A DNA stretch of 64,000 nt from Gammaproteobacteria bacterium (GTDB lineage: Bacteria; Pseudomonadota; Gammaproteobacteria; Eutrophobiales; Eutrophobiaceae), in the NCBI GenBank assembly GCA_011772965.1, contig WVYN01000021.1:60224-124223 (forward strand), in the 5' to 3' direction. Numbering within the stretch: the stretch's first letter is position 1; each line of letters starts with the position of its first letter. A program made the translations under genes and the position numbers. Of this stretch, positions 50,017 through 61,003 are shown piece by piece. Under the pieces are notes generated by a model, which did no database searches, had not been told where the DNA came from, and saw nothing but the letters and a program-made list of their open reading frames with translations.

Positions 50017-50689
50017 CCATGTACCTGTCATTGCCGTTGACGGCCCCAGTGGCACCGGCAAAGGTACGATCTGTCGCTATCTGGCCAATACCCTGAAATG
50101 GCATCTGCTCGACAGTGGTGCCCTTTACCGGTTGCTGGCCCTGGCCGCCGGGCAACAGGGAGTGGAACTGGATGACGCTGAAGCCCTGGCTGAGTTGGCG
50201 GCCAATCTGGAAATCAGTTTTGATTACTCTGGCGACATCGACCGGGTCTTGCTTGCTGGCCAGGATGTCAGTGATGAGATCCGTACGGAGTCATGTGCCA
50301 ATGCAGCTTCGCGCTTGGCCGCGTTGCCTGAGGTCCGTCAGGCCTTACTGTCATTTCAGCAACGATTCCGGCAGTCTCCAGGTCTGGTGGCCGATGGCAG
50401 GGACATGGGTACCATAGTTTTTCCGGATGCAGACCTCAAGATCTTCCTCACCGCTGATGCCGCGGAACGGGCCAGAAGACGTCATAAACAGTTGAAGGAA
50501 AAAGGATTTGATGTTAATCTCGCCGATCTTTCGGTCGAGATAACCGAGCGGGATGCCAGGGATAGTCAGCGCGCTGTTTCACCCTTGATACCGGCGAACG
50601 ACGCCAGGGTAATTGATACCACGGACCTCAGTATACAAGATGTAGTAGAGCTTGTGTCCGGTCTGATCCGGGATCAGTTTCCAGTCTGA
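50009..50689 (+). CDS. cmk: Cytidylate kinase
   Basis: Phosphorylates CMP and dCMP. The 226-residue NMP kinase has the P-loop VDGPSGTGKGTIC (10-22), LDSGALYRLLAL, the CMP-binding EIRTESCANAASRLAALPEVR, VADGRDMGTIVFPDA and the lid ERARRRHKQL. It overlaps aroA by 8 bases and precedes rpsA, the standard gammaproteobacterial order. Confidence 0.96.
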   Translation: MTDHVPVIAVDGPSGTGKGTICRYLANTLKWHLLDSGALYRLLALAAGQQGVELDDAEALAELAANLEISFDYSGDIDRVLLAGQDVSDEIRTESCANAASRLAALPEVRQALLSFQQRFRQSPGLVADGRDMGTIVFPDADLKIFLTADAAERARRRHKQLKEKGFDVNLADLSVEITERDARDSQRAVSPLIPANDARVIDTTDLSIQDVVELVSGLIRDQFPV

Positions 50690-50784
50690 CCCATTTCCTG
50701 GTTTTTGTTAACCCTTAATCAACAGAGTGTACAGGTACAATTATTGTTGCACCGACGGGGCCTTGTAAGAGGAAATTCATTTAA

Positions 50785-52455
50785 ATGAGTGAAAGTTTCG
50801 CAGAGCTTTTTGAGCAAAGCCAAATCGAGGGCAAAATGCGCCCGGGGGCTATCGTCAGTGCTACGGTAGTAGATGTTAACCAGGATTCAGTCATCGTTAA
50901 TGCCGGATTGAAATCAGAAGGGTTTATCCCGATAGAACAATTCTATGATGAAAACGGTGAGCTGGAAGTCCATGTCGGAGACAGTGTCGAAGTTGCACTG
51001 GACAGTGTCGAAGATGGATATGGTGAAACGAAACTTTCAAGGGAAAAGGCCAAGCGCCTGAAGGCCTGGAGTGACCTGGAAAAAGCCCACGAGGGAAATG
51101 CCACTGTCATCGGTTCCATTGTTGAGCGCGTCAAGGGTGGCTTCACGGTAGATGTACAAAACGTCCGCGCCTTCCTCCCAGGATCCCTGGTGGACGTTCG
51201 GCCGGTAAAAGATACCGGTTATCTTGAGGGCAAATCTCTCGAATTCAAGGTCATCAAGATCGACCGTCGCCGCAGTAACGTAGTGGTATCACGACGAGCT
51301 GTTGTGGAAACTGAAAACTCCGCCGAGCGTGATGAACTCCTGGAAAATCTGAAAGAGGGTGCAGTTGTCAAAGGTGTGGTCAAGAACCTGACTGATTATG
51401 GTGCATTCCTGGACCTGGGCGGTGTCGACGGCCTGCTTCATATAACTGATATGGCCTGGAAACGGGTCAAAAACCCGTCCGAGATCGTCAATATCGGTGA
51501 CGAAATCGAGGTCAAGGTACTCAAGTTTGACCGTGAGCGTAACCGGGTATCCCTCGGCCTGAAACAGATGGGCGAGGATCCCTGGGCAGACCTGACCAAG
51601 CGCTATCCCGAAGGCAGCAAGATTAAAGGCCGGGTAACCAACATTGCTGATTACGGCTGTTTTGCAGAGCTTGAAGAAGGTGTTGAGGGCCTGGTCCACG
51701 TCTCGGAAATGGACTGGACCAATAAGAATGTGCATCCGTCCAAGCTGGTAAACATTGGTGATGAAGTGGAAGTCATGATCCTCGACATCGACGCCGAAAG
51801 ACGCCGGATTTCACTGGGCATGAAGCAATGCCAACCCAACCCTTGGGAACATTTTGCTGCAACGCATAACAAGGGTGATCGGGTTTCCGGCACGATCAAG
51901 TCAATTACCGATTTTGGTATTTTTGTTGGCCTGGAAGGAGGCATCGACGGGCTGATTCACCTGTCAGATATCACCTGGGCCGAGAACCAGGACGAGGCCA
52001 TACGTAATTTCAGCAAGGGCGATGAGGTAGAAACTGTCGTTCTGGCGGTTGATGCGGAGCGTGAACGAATCTCACTTGGTATTAAACAACTGGAAAAAGA
52101 TCCTTTCTCAAGTTATGTTGCTGAATATTCTAAAGGAACTGTCGTCAGGGGGGTTGCTGAATCTGTCGATTTGAAGGGCGTGGTTGTCCGTCTGGCAGAC
52201 GGCGTTGAAGGATTCCTGAAAGCATCTGAAATATCAATTGACAAGAAAGTAGATGATGCCAGGACTGCAATTAAGGAGGGGGAGGAGCTTGAGGTCAAAA
52301 TCACTGCAATTGATCGCAAGAAAAGAACAATAAACGTTTCCATTCGTGCCAAAGAAGTTGACGATGAAGCGGCTGCGGTGGAGGAATATTCACCTGAAAC
52401 GGGCGGTGCCGGTACCAAGCTGGGTGATTTGTTTAAAGAACACCTGGAAAAATAA
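50785..52455 (+). CDS. rpsA: 30S ribosomal protein S1
   Basis: Binds mRNA and helps the 30S subunit unfold and select messages. The 556-residue protein has six S1 (OB-fold) repeats, roughly at 20-88, 105-172, 190-260, 275-347, 362-434 and 449-518, with typical ends such as [22 protein letters not shown] and [13 protein letters not shown]. Length matches E. coli S1 (557). AGAGGAAA precedes the ATG, in a 95-base gap after cmk. Confidence 0.97.
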   Translation: MSESFAELFEQSQIEGKMRPGAIVSATVVDVNQDSVIVNAGLKSEGFIPIEQFYDENGELEVHVGDSVEVALDSVEDGYGETKLSREKAKRLKAWSDLEKAHEGNATVIGSIVERVKGGFTVDVQNVRAFLPGSLVDVRPVKDTGYLEGKSLEFKVIKIDRRRSNVVVSRRAVVETENSAERDELLENLKEGAVVKGVVKNLTDYGAFLDLGGVDGLLHITDMAWKRVKNPSEIVNIGDEIEVKVLKFDRERNRVSLGLKQMGEDPWADLTKRYPEGSKIKGRVTNIADYGCFAELEEGVEGLVHVSEMDWTNKNVHPSKLVNIGDEVEVMILDIDAERRRISLGMKQCQPNPWEHFAATHNKGDRVSGTIKSITDFGIFVGLEGGIDGLIHLSDITWAENQDEAIRNFSKGDEVETVVLAVDAERERISLGIKQLEKDPFSSYVAEYSKGTVVRGVAESVDLKGVVVRLADGVEGFLKASEISIDKKVDDARTAIKEGEELEVKITAIDRKKRTINVSIRAKEVDDEAAAVEEYSPETGGAGTKLGDLFKEHLEK

Positions 52456-52547
52456 AAAACCGGATACTACTGAACGGATTCTGGCTCTACAGGTGATGAG
52501 TATTAACCTGCGAGGAGTTTCCCTTGCACAACTGCGAGAGAAGTACC

Positions 52548-52844
52548 ATGACTAAGTCTGAACTTATCGAAGTACTTGCCAAGAGACAGACACAACTGGG
52601 GTATCGTGACGTGGAGCTGGCTGTCAAGACCATTTTGGAGCACATGGCCAGTACGCTGGCGAATGGAGAACGAATTGAAATCAGGGGCTTCGGCAGCTTT
52701 GCACTACATTACCGGCCACCCAGGGTCGGTAGAAACCCCAAATCCGGTGAGCCTGTATCGCTGCCCGCCAAGTATGTTCCGCACTTCAAGCCAGGTAAAG
52801 AACTCCGAGAACGCGTGGATAGCAGCTCTGCACCGATAAACTAG
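52548..52844 (+). CDS. ihfB: Integration host factor subunit beta
   Basis: DNA-bending HU/IHF-family protein, partner of IhfA. From ATG 52548 the protein has 98 residues: [14 protein letters not shown], then [27 protein letters not shown] and the beta-arm [42 protein letters not shown] lies just before this ATG; the in-frame ATG at 52524 would add eight atypical residues. It is downstream of rpsA, as in other Gammaproteobacteria. Confidence 0.95.
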   Translation: MTKSELIEVLAKRQTQLGYRDVELAVKTILEHMASTLANGERIEIRGFGSFALHYRPPRVGRNPKSGEPVSLPAKYVPHFKPGKELRERVDSSSAPIN

Positions 52845-52963
52845 CCATTGGTCCACATCATGCGCAAGGAGTGTGCCTTTGAGGGCCAATATTAGCAGTA
52901 AACCTCTTTTCCAGTTATTGCTAGACTATGTGCCCTGAAGACTCTGTTTGAACAAGGGCGCCA

Positions 52964-53269
52964 ATGTCCCAGCTGATTAAAAAGATTTTATACATTTCCC
53001 TGTTTGTTGTAACTCTGGTTATAGCACTGCTATTTTTCGTAAAGAATTACCAGGTACTGGAATTCAATTACATACTTGGTGTTATTGAATTGCCTTTATC
53101 CATACTAATGCTCATTGGTTTTATTTTTGGACTGATTATCGGTATTTTTGCCATGCTGCCAATGATATTTCGTTTAAAACACACACAAAACCATTTGAAA
53201 AAGCAGATCAGGATAAATGAAAAGGAAATAACCAATCTTAGAGTAATGCCCGCCAGGGATTCTGACTGA
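52964..53269 (+). CDS. lapA: Lipopolysaccharide assembly protein A (LapA/YciS)
   Basis: Small inner-membrane protein of 101 residues with two membrane helices (about 9-26 and 42-68) and a cytoplasmic coiled tail (KHTQNHLKKQIRINEKEITNL), the DUF1049 layout. With LapB it helps regulate lipopolysaccharide synthesis. Its stop shares a base with the lapB start, indicating coupling. Confidence 0.9.
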   Translation: MSQLIKKILYISLFVVTLVIALLFFVKNYQVLEFNYILGVIELPLSILMLIGFIFGLIIGIFAMLPMIFRLKHTQNHLKKQIRINEKEITNLRVMPARDSD

Positions 53270-54447
53270 TGGAAGCAACAACGGCATCACTCGTCTGGTT
53301 GATACCCCTGGCTGCAATAATATCCTGGTGGCTGGGCAGGAGGAGCGTACGTCAAAGTAATAACTCAAGTATTGTTCACCGAATATCACCAGAGTATTTC
53401 AAGGGACTGAATTATCTTCTGAACGAACAGCCGGATAAGGCAATTGAAGTTTTTGTGAAGATGATCGAGGTTGACAGCGAGACAGTTGAAACTCATCTCG
53501 CGCTCGGCAATTTATTTCGTCGAAGGGGTGAAGTAGACCGCGCCATTCGTATTCACCAGAACCTTATTGCCAGGCCAACACTCTCCCGTGAAGAGCGGGC
53601 TATCGCCCTTCTTGAGCTTGGTATTGACTATATGCGTTCCGGTTTGTTCGATCGCGCAGAAAACCTTTTCAAGGAATTACTGGAAAGTGGCATACATTCC
53701 ATTCAGGCATATAAGGAATTGCTGAATATCTACCAACAAGAACAGGAATGGGATAATGCAATTGTTACTGCAAGACGGCTTGAAGAAGCTTCCGGAGAGA
53801 AACGAAGTGATATCATTGCCCAGTTTTACTGTGAAAAAGCAGAACAAATGCGCCAGGAAGGTAATTACCGGGCAATGAAAGATAATCTGCATAAGGCTAT
53901 TAGTATCGATCCAGATTGTGCCCGGGCCAGCATGATTGAGGCAGATTACCTCTTTAAAAATGACAAGCTCAAGCAGGCCATCAAACTTTACAAGCGCATT
54001 GAATATCAGGACAAGGCACTGCTTCCCGAAGTTATGCAACCCCTCCTAAGTTGTTACAAGTTGGTCAATAACAAGGAAGATTTTATCCGTTATCTATATA
54101 GGATTGTGGATGAGTATGGAAGCATCACTTCTATTCTGGTCCTGGCAGAATTGATAGCAGAAAAAGAAGGTACTGAAGTGGCGGTGAGATTTATTACCCG
54201 GGAAGTAAAGAAACATCCAACCGTCAAGGGAGTCGATCGATTGATAGAGTACGCACTATCACGGGCAGATGGTAGTTCACGCGATAGCCTGATTACAATC
54301 AAGGAACTGACTGCACGCCTTATCAAGGATCGCTCAATGTATAAATGTACCAGTTGCGGTTTTGATGCCAAGCAATTGCATTGGCAATGCCCGAGCTGCA
54401 AGCACTGGAGCTCTATTAAACCGGTATACGGGCTGGAAGGTGAGTAA
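53269..54447 (+). CDS. lapB: Lipopolysaccharide assembly protein B (LapB/YciM)
   Basis: Inner-membrane-anchored TPR protein that, with FtsH, controls LpxC turnover and so the lipopolysaccharide level. The 392-residue protein has an N-terminal membrane helix (about 5-22), a run of TPR repeats (about 40-330: [38 protein letters not shown]) and a C-terminal rubredoxin-like metal knuckle with [18 protein letters not shown]. Directly after lapA and one base before pyrF. Confidence 0.94.
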   Translation: MEATTASLVWLIPLAAIISWWLGRRSVRQSNNSSIVHRISPEYFKGLNYLLNEQPDKAIEVFVKMIEVDSETVETHLALGNLFRRRGEVDRAIRIHQNLIARPTLSREERAIALLELGIDYMRSGLFDRAENLFKELLESGIHSIQAYKELLNIYQQEQEWDNAIVTARRLEEASGEKRSDIIAQFYCEKAEQMRQEGNYRAMKDNLHKAISIDPDCARASMIEADYLFKNDKLKQAIKLYKRIEYQDKALLPEVMQPLLSCYKLVNNKEDFIRYLYRIVDEYGSITSILVLAELIAEKEGTEVAVRFITREVKKHPTVKGVDRLIEYALSRADGSSRDSLITIKELTARLIKDRSMYKCTSCGFDAKQLHWQCPSCKHWSSIKPVYGLEGE

Positions 54448-54448
54448 C

Positions 54449-55162
54449 ATGAGATCTGAACCACGCGTCATTGTCTCGTTGGATTTCCCCACAGCTGACG
54501 AAGCCAGTCTGCTGGTATCCATGCTGGATCCAGTTGCCTGCCGATTGAAGGTCGGCAAGGAATTATTTACTCGTTGTGGTCCGTCGATCATTGAAAAGTT
54601 CACAGGCCAAGGCTTTGATGTGTTTCTGGATCTTAAATTTCATGATATCCCGAACACGGTAGCCCGTGCCTGCCAGGCTGCCGCGAAGCTGGGAGTATGG
54701 ATGCTTGATGTTCATGCTTGCGGCGGCAGACAAATGCTGGAGATGGCACGGGAGGCATTGGATAAACAATCACATCAACCGCTGTTGATTGCCGTGACCG
54801 TGCTTACAAGCATGGATGAAGCCGATATGAACGAGGTCGGTGTACCCGGAACAGTCAGTGACCAGGTTCTGAGATTAACCAGTCTTGCACGTCAGTGTGC
54901 ACTGGATGGTGTAGTCTGTTCTGCGCGGGAGGTGGGTATGATTAGACATGCCATGGGCTCTGAATTCAAACTGGTGACCCCGGGGATCCGTCCGGTTGAC
55001 AGTACGGCCGATGATCAACGCCGTATTAGTACACCAGTACAGGCCATCGAGGCAGGCAGTGATTATCTGGTTATAGGCCGGCCAGTTACACAGGCCAGTG
55101 ACCCGTTAAAAGTGCTCGAGTCCATCAACTCGGAAATTGAAAGTATCGAGGAAGCCATTTAG
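54449..55162 (+). CDS. pyrF: Orotidine 5'-phosphate decarboxylase
   Basis: Last step of UMP synthesis. From ATG 54449 (GGAAGG upstream) the protein has 237 residues: [23 protein letters not shown], the catalytic [32 protein letters not shown], and the phosphate-binding LVTPGIRP and [12 protein letters not shown]. The frame is open further upstream into lapB, but homologues start here. Standard lapA-lapB-pyrF order. Confidence 0.95.
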   Translation: MRSEPRVIVSLDFPTADEASLLVSMLDPVACRLKVGKELFTRCGPSIIEKFTGQGFDVFLDLKFHDIPNTVARACQAAAKLGVWMLDVHACGGRQMLEMAREALDKQSHQPLLIAVTVLTSMDEADMNEVGVPGTVSDQVLRLTSLARQCALDGVVCSAREVGMIRHAMGSEFKLVTPGIRPVDSTADDQRRISTPVQAIEAGSDYLVIGRPVTQASDPLKVLESINSEIESIEEAI

Positions 55163-55208
55163 TCTATCGCAGTCCGATCCCAGCCATATCATTTATTCAG
55201 CTCCCGAG

Positions 55209-58200
55209 ATGTCAGAGGAAAATTATCTCAGTCCTTTTAATCCTGTGTTACCACCGCAGCAGCAGGGAACACATTGTCACTGGGGTCGCTTGTATGGCGC
55301 CAGCAAGTCTCTTGCAATCAGCGCTGCAGCACGAAGCAGCCAATCCCCGGTTTTGGTGATCACAACCGATGCTTTCCAGGCCGGTCGTTTGATTGATGAA
55401 TTAAACTTTTTCCTGTCAGAGTCCAATGACATTGAGGTCTTGACTCTGTCGGACTGGGAAACATTGCCTTATGATCTGTTTTCTCCCTACCAGGACATTA
55501 TCTCGGAACGATTGACCACACTTGCCAAATTACCGGCATTGAAGCGGGGCGTAATAGTGGTTCCTGTAACGACAGCAATTCATCGGTTGTTGCCGCGTGA
55601 TTACCTCTCTAGGCACAGTCTTCAATTGAAGATTGGACAAACAGTTGATATTGAAAGGTTCAAGAGCGACCTCATTTCAGCCGGTTACTCATTTTCATCA
55701 CAGGTAATGGAACATGGCGATGCCGCCATACGTGGTTCCCTGTTTGATATTTATCCAATGGGTTCAAGAAAACCTTACCGGATTGATCTGTTCGATGACG
55801 AGATTGACAGCATACGAACCTTTGATCCTGAAACCCAGCGTTCGGAAGACCAGGTCAATGAAATCAATATTCTTCCAGCAAGGGAAATTGATCTTACCGA
55901 TGAAGGTATTGCAAATTTTCGCAGTAGCTGGAGGGAGCGTTTTCAGGGAAACCCCGGTGCCTGCCCTGTTTATCGAGATGTAAGTCAGGGCCTGGCTCCT
56001 GCCGGTATTGAATATTTTCTACCGCTCTTTTACCAGCAAACCAGCAGTCTGCTTGATTATTTTGAAACCGAACCCTTGGTTATTCTGGATGAAAATATCA
56101 GTGACAGTATTGAGAAATTTCTTCAGGATGTTGAACATCGTTATGAACAAATGCGCCACGATGTTGAAAGACCAATACTTCCACCCTGGGAACTCTATCT
56201 TGATGAACAGGAGTTTTATACCAACCTTAAACCTTGGAGGCAAATCCATGTCAGTAATATGGTTTCGACAAAAGAAAAGCATTCCCATAATTACGCTACT
56301 ACCTTGCCAACTCAGATGCCGGTTGACGCCAGGCTAAGTCGTCCACTGGAACTTCTGGAACGTTATATAGATAACTTCAATGGGCGTGTTCTTATAGTTG
56401 CCGAATCCAGCGGCCGACGGGAAACATTGCTGGAGCTTTTCCGGCAAAATGGCATCAAGCCGGTGCAAGTATCCGGCTGGCCTGAGTTCAAGGAGTCGAA
56501 GCACTGCCTGGCCATGACAGTGAGTTCAATGGAACAGGGACTGCAAATCGATAATCCTGCACTGGCCGTAATCAGTGAGGGCCAATTATTTGGTGACAGG
56601 GTACAACAACGGCGGTTAAGACGCCGTAAACAACCGGATTCCGAGGCGTTAATCCGTAACCTGACTGAACTGACAATTGGTGCACCGGTGGTTCATGAAG
56701 ATCATGGAGTGGGGCGATACCAGGGCCTGGTGACCCTGACTATCGATGAAATAACCGCAGAATTCATCCTCATTGAATATGCCCAAAATGACAAGTTGTA
56801 TGTTCCTGTCTCCTCCCTTGACCTGATCAGCCGTTACACTGGAGCTGACCCGGAACATGCGCCACTACATCGACTTGGCTCCGGGCAATGGGAAAAGGCC
56901 AAGCAAAAAGCCGCAAGAAGAGTATATGATGTCGCCGCTGAACTGCTTGAATTGCAGGCCCGTCGTGCTGCACGCCCCGGTTACAGTTTTACTTTGGTAG
57001 ACCAGGAGTATCAGGCTTTTATCCAGGCGTTCCCCTTTGAGGAAACCCCGGGACAGCAGGAAGCCATCGAGGCAGTCATATCTGATATGAAAAAAGATAA
57101 ACCCATGGATCGCTTGGTCTGTGGTGATGCCGGATTTGGCAAGACCGAAGTAGCCATGCGTGCCGCCTTTATTGCTGTTCAAAATAGCAGACAGGTCGCA
57201 CTACTGGTGCCTACTACCTTACTTGCACAACAACATTACCAGAATTTCAAGGACCGTTTTGCAGACTGGCCTGTCTGTATTGAATCATTGTCAAGATTTC
57301 GTAGCGTCAAGGAACAGGAGAGGGTATTACAAGGTCTGGAAAAAGGTACTGTCGATATCGTCATTGGCACGCATAAACTGATTCAGGGCGATGTGAATTT
57401 TGAACGCCTAGGATTATTAATCATTGATGAAGAACATCGTTTTGGTGTCAGGCAAAAGGAAAAATTCAAGGCATTACGTTCAGAGATAGATATATTGACG
57501 CTAACAGCCACACCAATTCCCCGTACATTGAATATGGCGCTGTCCAATATTCGTGAGTTTTCCATCATTGCAACACCACCTTCACGCAGATTATCAGTAA
57601 AGACATTTGTTCATGAATGGAACAACAACCTCCTACAGGAAGCATTGTTACGTGAAATCAAGCGTGGAGGCCAGGTCTACTTTCTGCATAACAAGATCGA
57701 TGATATTGAGAAGATTGCCAAAAAGGTCGAATCATTGATGCCAGAAGCGAAGGTCCGAATAGCCCATGGTCAGATGCCTGAGAAGGAACTTGAACAGGTT
57801 ATGCTGGATTTTTATCACCGACGATTCAGTGTTCTTGTTTGTACCACGATCATTGAAAGCGGAATTGATGTCCCAAGCGCGAATACAATTATAATCAACA
57901 GGGCTGACAAGTTTGGTCTCGCACAGCTATACCAGTTAAGGGGCAGGGTGGGCCGTTCTCATCACCGGGCCTATGCTTATCTTTTTGTGCCTCCACGCAA
58001 GGCTATGACCGCAGATGCCATCAAGCGACTTGAAGCAATAGAGTCTCTGGAAGAACTGGGTATCGGTTTTACCCTGGCAACACATGATCTTGAAATCAGG
58101 GGAGCAGGTGAGATTCTGGGTGAAGAACAAAGCGGTCAGATCCATGAAATAGGCTTTGGACTTTACATGGATCTCCTGGAGCGGGCAGTTCAGGCCATGA

Positions 58201-58688
58201 GAGTTGGGATGCACCCACAACTGGATCGGCCACTTGAACATGGAGCAGAAATTAATCTTCATATCCCGGCACTCATACCTGAAGATTATTTGCCGGATGT
58301 CCATATGAGGTTGATCATGTACAAGCGGATTGCCAGTGCCAGAACACATGATGAACTGAAGGAATTGCAGGAGGAGTTGATTGACAGATTTGGTCTCTTG
58401 CCGGAGCAGTTAAAAAACCTGTTTCAGGTTACCCGCCTGAAGTTAAAGGCTAACCCTATCGGTATCAGTAAAATCGATCTGGCTGAATGTGGCGGGCGCA
58501 TTCAATTCAACAAGAATACACGGGTTGATCCGGGGAAAATCATTAACCTGATTCAGTCAGCACCTCATGTCTACAAGCTGGATGCTGAAGATAACCTTCG
58601 AATATACAAAGAGTTATCCAATATCGGGGAACGAATTATCCTGCTTGAAAGTCTATTAAATGAGATCGCGCTGCAAGAGGCAGCCTAG
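55209..58688 (+). CDS. mfd: Transcription-repair coupling factor
   Basis: ATP-dependent translocase that removes RNA polymerase stalled at DNA lesions and recruits UvrA. From ATG 55209 the protein has 1159 residues (E. coli 1148): UvrB-like N-terminal modules (LSDWETLPYDLFSPYQDIISERL), the RNA-polymerase-interacting domain (VVHEDHGVGRYQGL), the RecG-like helicase with Walker A CGDAGFGKTE and DEEHRFG, LTATPIPRTLNM, and the TRCF C-terminal domain. The open frame reaches back to 55137 inside pyrF, but homologues begin near 55209. It is followed by a csiV-like gene, as in Pseudomonas. Confidence 0.96.
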   Translation: MSEENYLSPFNPVLPPQQQGTHCHWGRLYGASKSLAISAAARSSQSPVLVITTDAFQAGRLIDELNFFLSESNDIEVLTLSDWETLPYDLFSPYQDIISERLTTLAKLPALKRGVIVVPVTTAIHRLLPRDYLSRHSLQLKIGQTVDIERFKSDLISAGYSFSSQVMEHGDAAIRGSLFDIYPMGSRKPYRIDLFDDEIDSIRTFDPETQRSEDQVNEINILPAREIDLTDEGIANFRSSWRERFQGNPGACPVYRDVSQGLAPAGIEYFLPLFYQQTSSLLDYFETEPLVILDENISDSIEKFLQDVEHRYEQMRHDVERPILPPWELYLDEQEFYTNLKPWRQIHVSNMVSTKEKHSHNYATTLPTQMPVDARLSRPLELLERYIDNFNGRVLIVAESSGRRETLLELFRQNGIKPVQVSGWPEFKESKHCLAMTVSSMEQGLQIDNPALAVISEGQLFGDRVQQRRLRRRKQPDSEALIRNLTELTIGAPVVHEDHGVGRYQGLVTLTIDEITAEFILIEYAQNDKLYVPVSSLDLISRYTGADPEHAPLHRLGSGQWEKAKQKAARRVYDVAAELLELQARRAARPGYSFTLVDQEYQAFIQAFPFEETPGQQEAIEAVISDMKKDKPMDRLVCGDAGFGKTEVAMRAAFIAVQNSRQVALLVPTTLLAQQHYQNFKDRFADWPVCIESLSRFRSVKEQERVLQGLEKGTVDIVIGTHKLIQGDVNFERLGLLIIDEEHRFGVRQKEKFKALRSEIDILTLTATPIPRTLNMALSNIREFSIIATPPSRRLSVKTFVHEWNNNLLQEALLREIKRGGQVYFLHNKIDDIEKIAKKVESLMPEAKVRIAHGQMPEKELEQVMLDFYHRRFSVLVCTTIIESGIDVPSANTIIINRADKFGLAQLYQLRGRVGRSHHRAYAYLFVPPRKAMTADAIKRLEAIESLEELGIGFTLATHDLEIRGAGEILGEEQSGQIHEIGFGLYMDLLERAVQAMRVGMHPQLDRPLEHGAEINLHIPALIPEDYLPDVHMRLIMYKRIASARTHDELKELQEELIDRFGLLPEQLKNLFQVTRLKLKANPIGISKIDLAECGGRIQFNKNTRVDPGKIINLIQSAPHVYKLDAEDNLRIYKELSNIGERIILLESLLNEIALQEAA

Positions 58689-58696
58689 CAAGATAC

Positions 58697-59386
58697 ATGA
58701 AAAAATTAGTATTATTTCTATTTTCTGCCCTGCTACTTGCCAAAGTCCAGGCATCTGATTACCAGGTCGAAAGCATCATATTTGAGAACCTGAATGCCGG
58801 GACTGATAACGAAATTTGGCGAATAGAGGGTGTCCTGCCGAGCCTGCCGGAGAGCATTGAACTTATCTCGGATGCGAAATCAGATGAAGCCTTAGGTGAG
58901 AAAGACCGCCAATACATTGAGCAACCCCGGGCGGAATATAAGTTAACCGCAGTCTATGATGCCCTCAGGGTGTCCAGCAAGTATGAACCACTGGTGCATG
59001 TGGCATGGAAACAACCTGCACTGGATTACAGTGATGCTGAATTCGTCAGACTCACCCTGGTTGAGCAAAGCCCTGATGCTGAGTATTTCAGTGACTTGAA
59101 AAAACTCGATGGTGTTATCAGAATACGCAGCGCATATTTTCTGCACGCAGATGTACATCTACTATACTTGTTAGAGCCGTTACCTGTAGAAAGTGAAAAT
59201 AGCAACCAGTCTGACACACAGCCTGATGCACAAAATCCCCTGGCTGTCCCGGAATACAACGCTATCTATGCTGAATTAAAAGATACAATGAGACTGAAGT
59301 TAAATGAGCTCTATTATTTTGATCATCCCGGTTTTGGCCTAATCATTCGAGTCAGCAGAATAGATGAGAATAGTGATTTATTATAA
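58697..59386 (+). CDS. csiV: CsiV-like periplasmic protein
   Basis: The 229-residue protein has a signal peptide (about 1-19, KKLVLFLFSALLLAKVQAS) and the CsiV family features: an N-terminal ESIIFENLNAG, HVAWKQPAL, IRIRSAYFLHADVHLLYLLEP and a C-terminal KLNELYYFDHPGFGLIIRVSRI. CsiV was described in Vibrio as a peptidoglycan-binding periplasmic protein needed for growth on D-amino acids. It lies 8 bases after mfd; the same adjacency occurs in Pseudomonas. Its stop overlaps the next start (TAATG). Confidence 0.78.
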   Translation: MKKLVLFLFSALLLAKVQASDYQVESIIFENLNAGTDNEIWRIEGVLPSLPESIELISDAKSDEALGEKDRQYIEQPRAEYKLTAVYDALRVSSKYEPLVHVAWKQPALDYSDAEFVRLTLVEQSPDAEYFSDLKKLDGVIRIRSAYFLHADVHLLYLLEPLPVESENSNQSDTQPDAQNPLAVPEYNAIYAELKDTMRLKLNELYYFDHPGFGLIIRVSRIDENSDLL

Positions 59387-60279
59387 TGCTTGATAAAGCC
59401 GAAGAGATAAAGAATGGCACAAGGAAGGTCATTAATGGCAAACCCAGTATCTATTATGATGGATACTGGGTGCGCACCTATGAAGTCAGATCTGATGATT
59501 TTGCTTCCAAGAAGAAACTTATTGATGCATTGACAAAACGTGTATTCCATCATGTTGAGCCAGGCATCAATACCCCGGGATTCAGACTGGCACAGATCAG
59601 GGAAATTTACGAAAGAGAAATAGATCCCGCCCGTAAACGGGTCAAAGCCAGTATGCTTGCCGGCGCCTTGCTTAATCGTGGTTCAGATATTCTCTCATCG
59701 ATTGTCGATCTTCAACAGGCAGGTGTCACCATTGAACAGGGAAATGAATTACTGCGACAATGCGGGAACTGTTTCATTGAGGCACTTGAACTTGGCAAAA
59801 ATATCAAATTGGCAAACGGAGAAGAAGGCCTTGATGAATTATGGGGTGAACCATTCAAGGTCTTTTCCATGCCGATGGAAAAATTTTATGAGAGCCGTTA
59901 TATAAAAATTGCCCAGACGATGTCTGAAATTGATAAGGTTATCCAAAAACTAAAAACTACACTCGATAAGAATAGTTTGTTAAAAAATGCTATTCCTCTG
60001 GTAGAGAATCTGGGAGAGGCTTCCAAGCGTGCTTGTGAGACCATGCGGACTGATCCGGTAATTTTTGAGGTTTGGCCGGTTTATGTTGCAGCAAAGGAAG
60101 CAGTGGAGGAATTTATAAATAAATACATTCTGGAACACAAACTGACGGAAAACAGCCCTAAGGCAAGGATCATATATCTTCTCAAGGAAGGTGCCGGATT
60201 AATTGCCAGCCTTGCAACTGTGAGGGTGCCAATGCCGAAAAGCACGGACAACTTCATGTTTAAGTGCGATTGCCTCTAA
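59386..60279 (+). CDS. Conserved-looking protein of unknown function
   Basis: I do not recognise this 297-residue protein. It has no signal peptide or membrane helix; it is predicted helical, rich in Lys, Glu and Leu, with IYYDGYWVRTYEVRSDDFASKKKLIDAL near the start and a late, short hydrophobic segment (EGAGLIASLATVRVP). Four Cys are scattered (CGNC about 126-129 and CDC at the end). The stop of csiV and its ATG share one base, so it is translated from the mfd-csiV message. Its last 20 bases overlap the end of the convergent phosphorylase gene. Codon use looks normal for the window. Confidence 0.75.
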   Translation: MLDKAEEIKNGTRKVINGKPSIYYDGYWVRTYEVRSDDFASKKKLIDALTKRVFHHVEPGINTPGFRLAQIREIYEREIDPARKRVKASMLAGALLNRGSDILSSIVDLQQAGVTIEQGNELLRQCGNCFIEALELGKNIKLANGEEGLDELWGEPFKVFSMPMEKFYESRYIKIAQTMSEIDKVIQKLKTTLDKNSLLKNAIPLVENLGEASKRACETMRTDPVIFEVWPVYVAAKEAVEEFINKYILEHKLTENSPKARIIYLLKEGAGLIASLATVRVPMPKSTDNFMFKCDCL

Positions 60280-61003
60280 TCGTCGCCGACAACAAAGTCC
60301 TGACTTTACCCATTCCTTTGTGCAGGTATTCCTGGATACTTTCCATGCTGATTAACTCGTCTGATTTTCCTGCTGCCCAGTTGGCGACGACACTGATACA
60401 GGCATAATTAAGTTCCAGCTCTCTGGCCAATACCGCTTCCGGCATTCCGGTCATTCCAACCAGGCCACAACCGTCACTTTCCATACGTAGTACCTCGGCG
60501 GCCGTTTCAAGCCTTGGTCCCTGGGTTGCACCGTAGGTCCCGCCGTCTATACAGTCGACTGATATTGATTTGGCAGCGCGTAATATCTGCTGTCTAAGAC
60601 TTGGTGTATACGGTACGGTAAAATCAACATGAACTACTTCCTTATCGTTCTTAGCGAAAAATGTATGCTGCCTTGACCAGGTATAATCAATTAACTGGTC
60701 AGGAATGACCAGCTTACCGGGTGTCATCTCAGTGGTTATGCCACCGACTGCATTGATGGCAATGATGTCTTCAACACCATTTTCACGAAGAGCCCAGACA
60801 TTGGCCCGATAGTTAATTTCATGTGGCGGGATAATATGAGGATTACCGTGCCGGGGTAAAAATATTATTTCCCGATTATTCAGCAGCCCGAACGTAAGTG
60901 GACCTGAAGGTTCTCCATAAGGTGTCTTCTGCATTTGCTGGCGTTCAATTTCAAGGCCTTCCAGTACCATAAGACCTGACCCGCCAATGATCGCGATGCT
61001 CAT
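60260..61003 (-). CDS. S-methyl-5'-thioinosine phosphorylase
   Basis: Phosphorolyses methylthioinosine to hypoxanthine and 5-methylthioribose 1-phosphate. The 247-residue protein belongs to the MTAP/PNP family: GGSGLMVLEGLE, LPRHGNPHIIPPHEINYRANVWAL, NAVGGIT, TQGPRLETAAEV and GMTGMPEAVLARELEL. In enzymes using methylthioadenosine two Asp contact adenine in a TDYD-like segment; here the segment reads VVANWAAGKS, with Asn and Ala instead, as in the Pseudomonas methylthioinosine enzyme, pointing to a 6-oxopurine substrate. It overlaps hpt by 4 bases, which can reuse the hypoxanthine. mtaD would supply its substrate and mtnA use its product. Confidence 0.85.
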   Translation of the reverse strand: MSIAIIGGSGLMVLEGLEIERQQMQKTPYGEPSGPLTFGLLNNREIIFLPRHGNPHIIPPHEINYRANVWALRENGVEDIIAINAVGGITTEMTPGKLVIPDQLIDYTWSRQHTFFAKNDKEVVHVDFTVPYTPSLRQQILRAAKSISVDCIDGGTYGATQGPRLETAAEVLRMESDGCGLVGMTGMPEAVLARELELNYACISVVANWAAGKSDELISMESIQEYLHKGMGKVRTLLSATIRGNRT

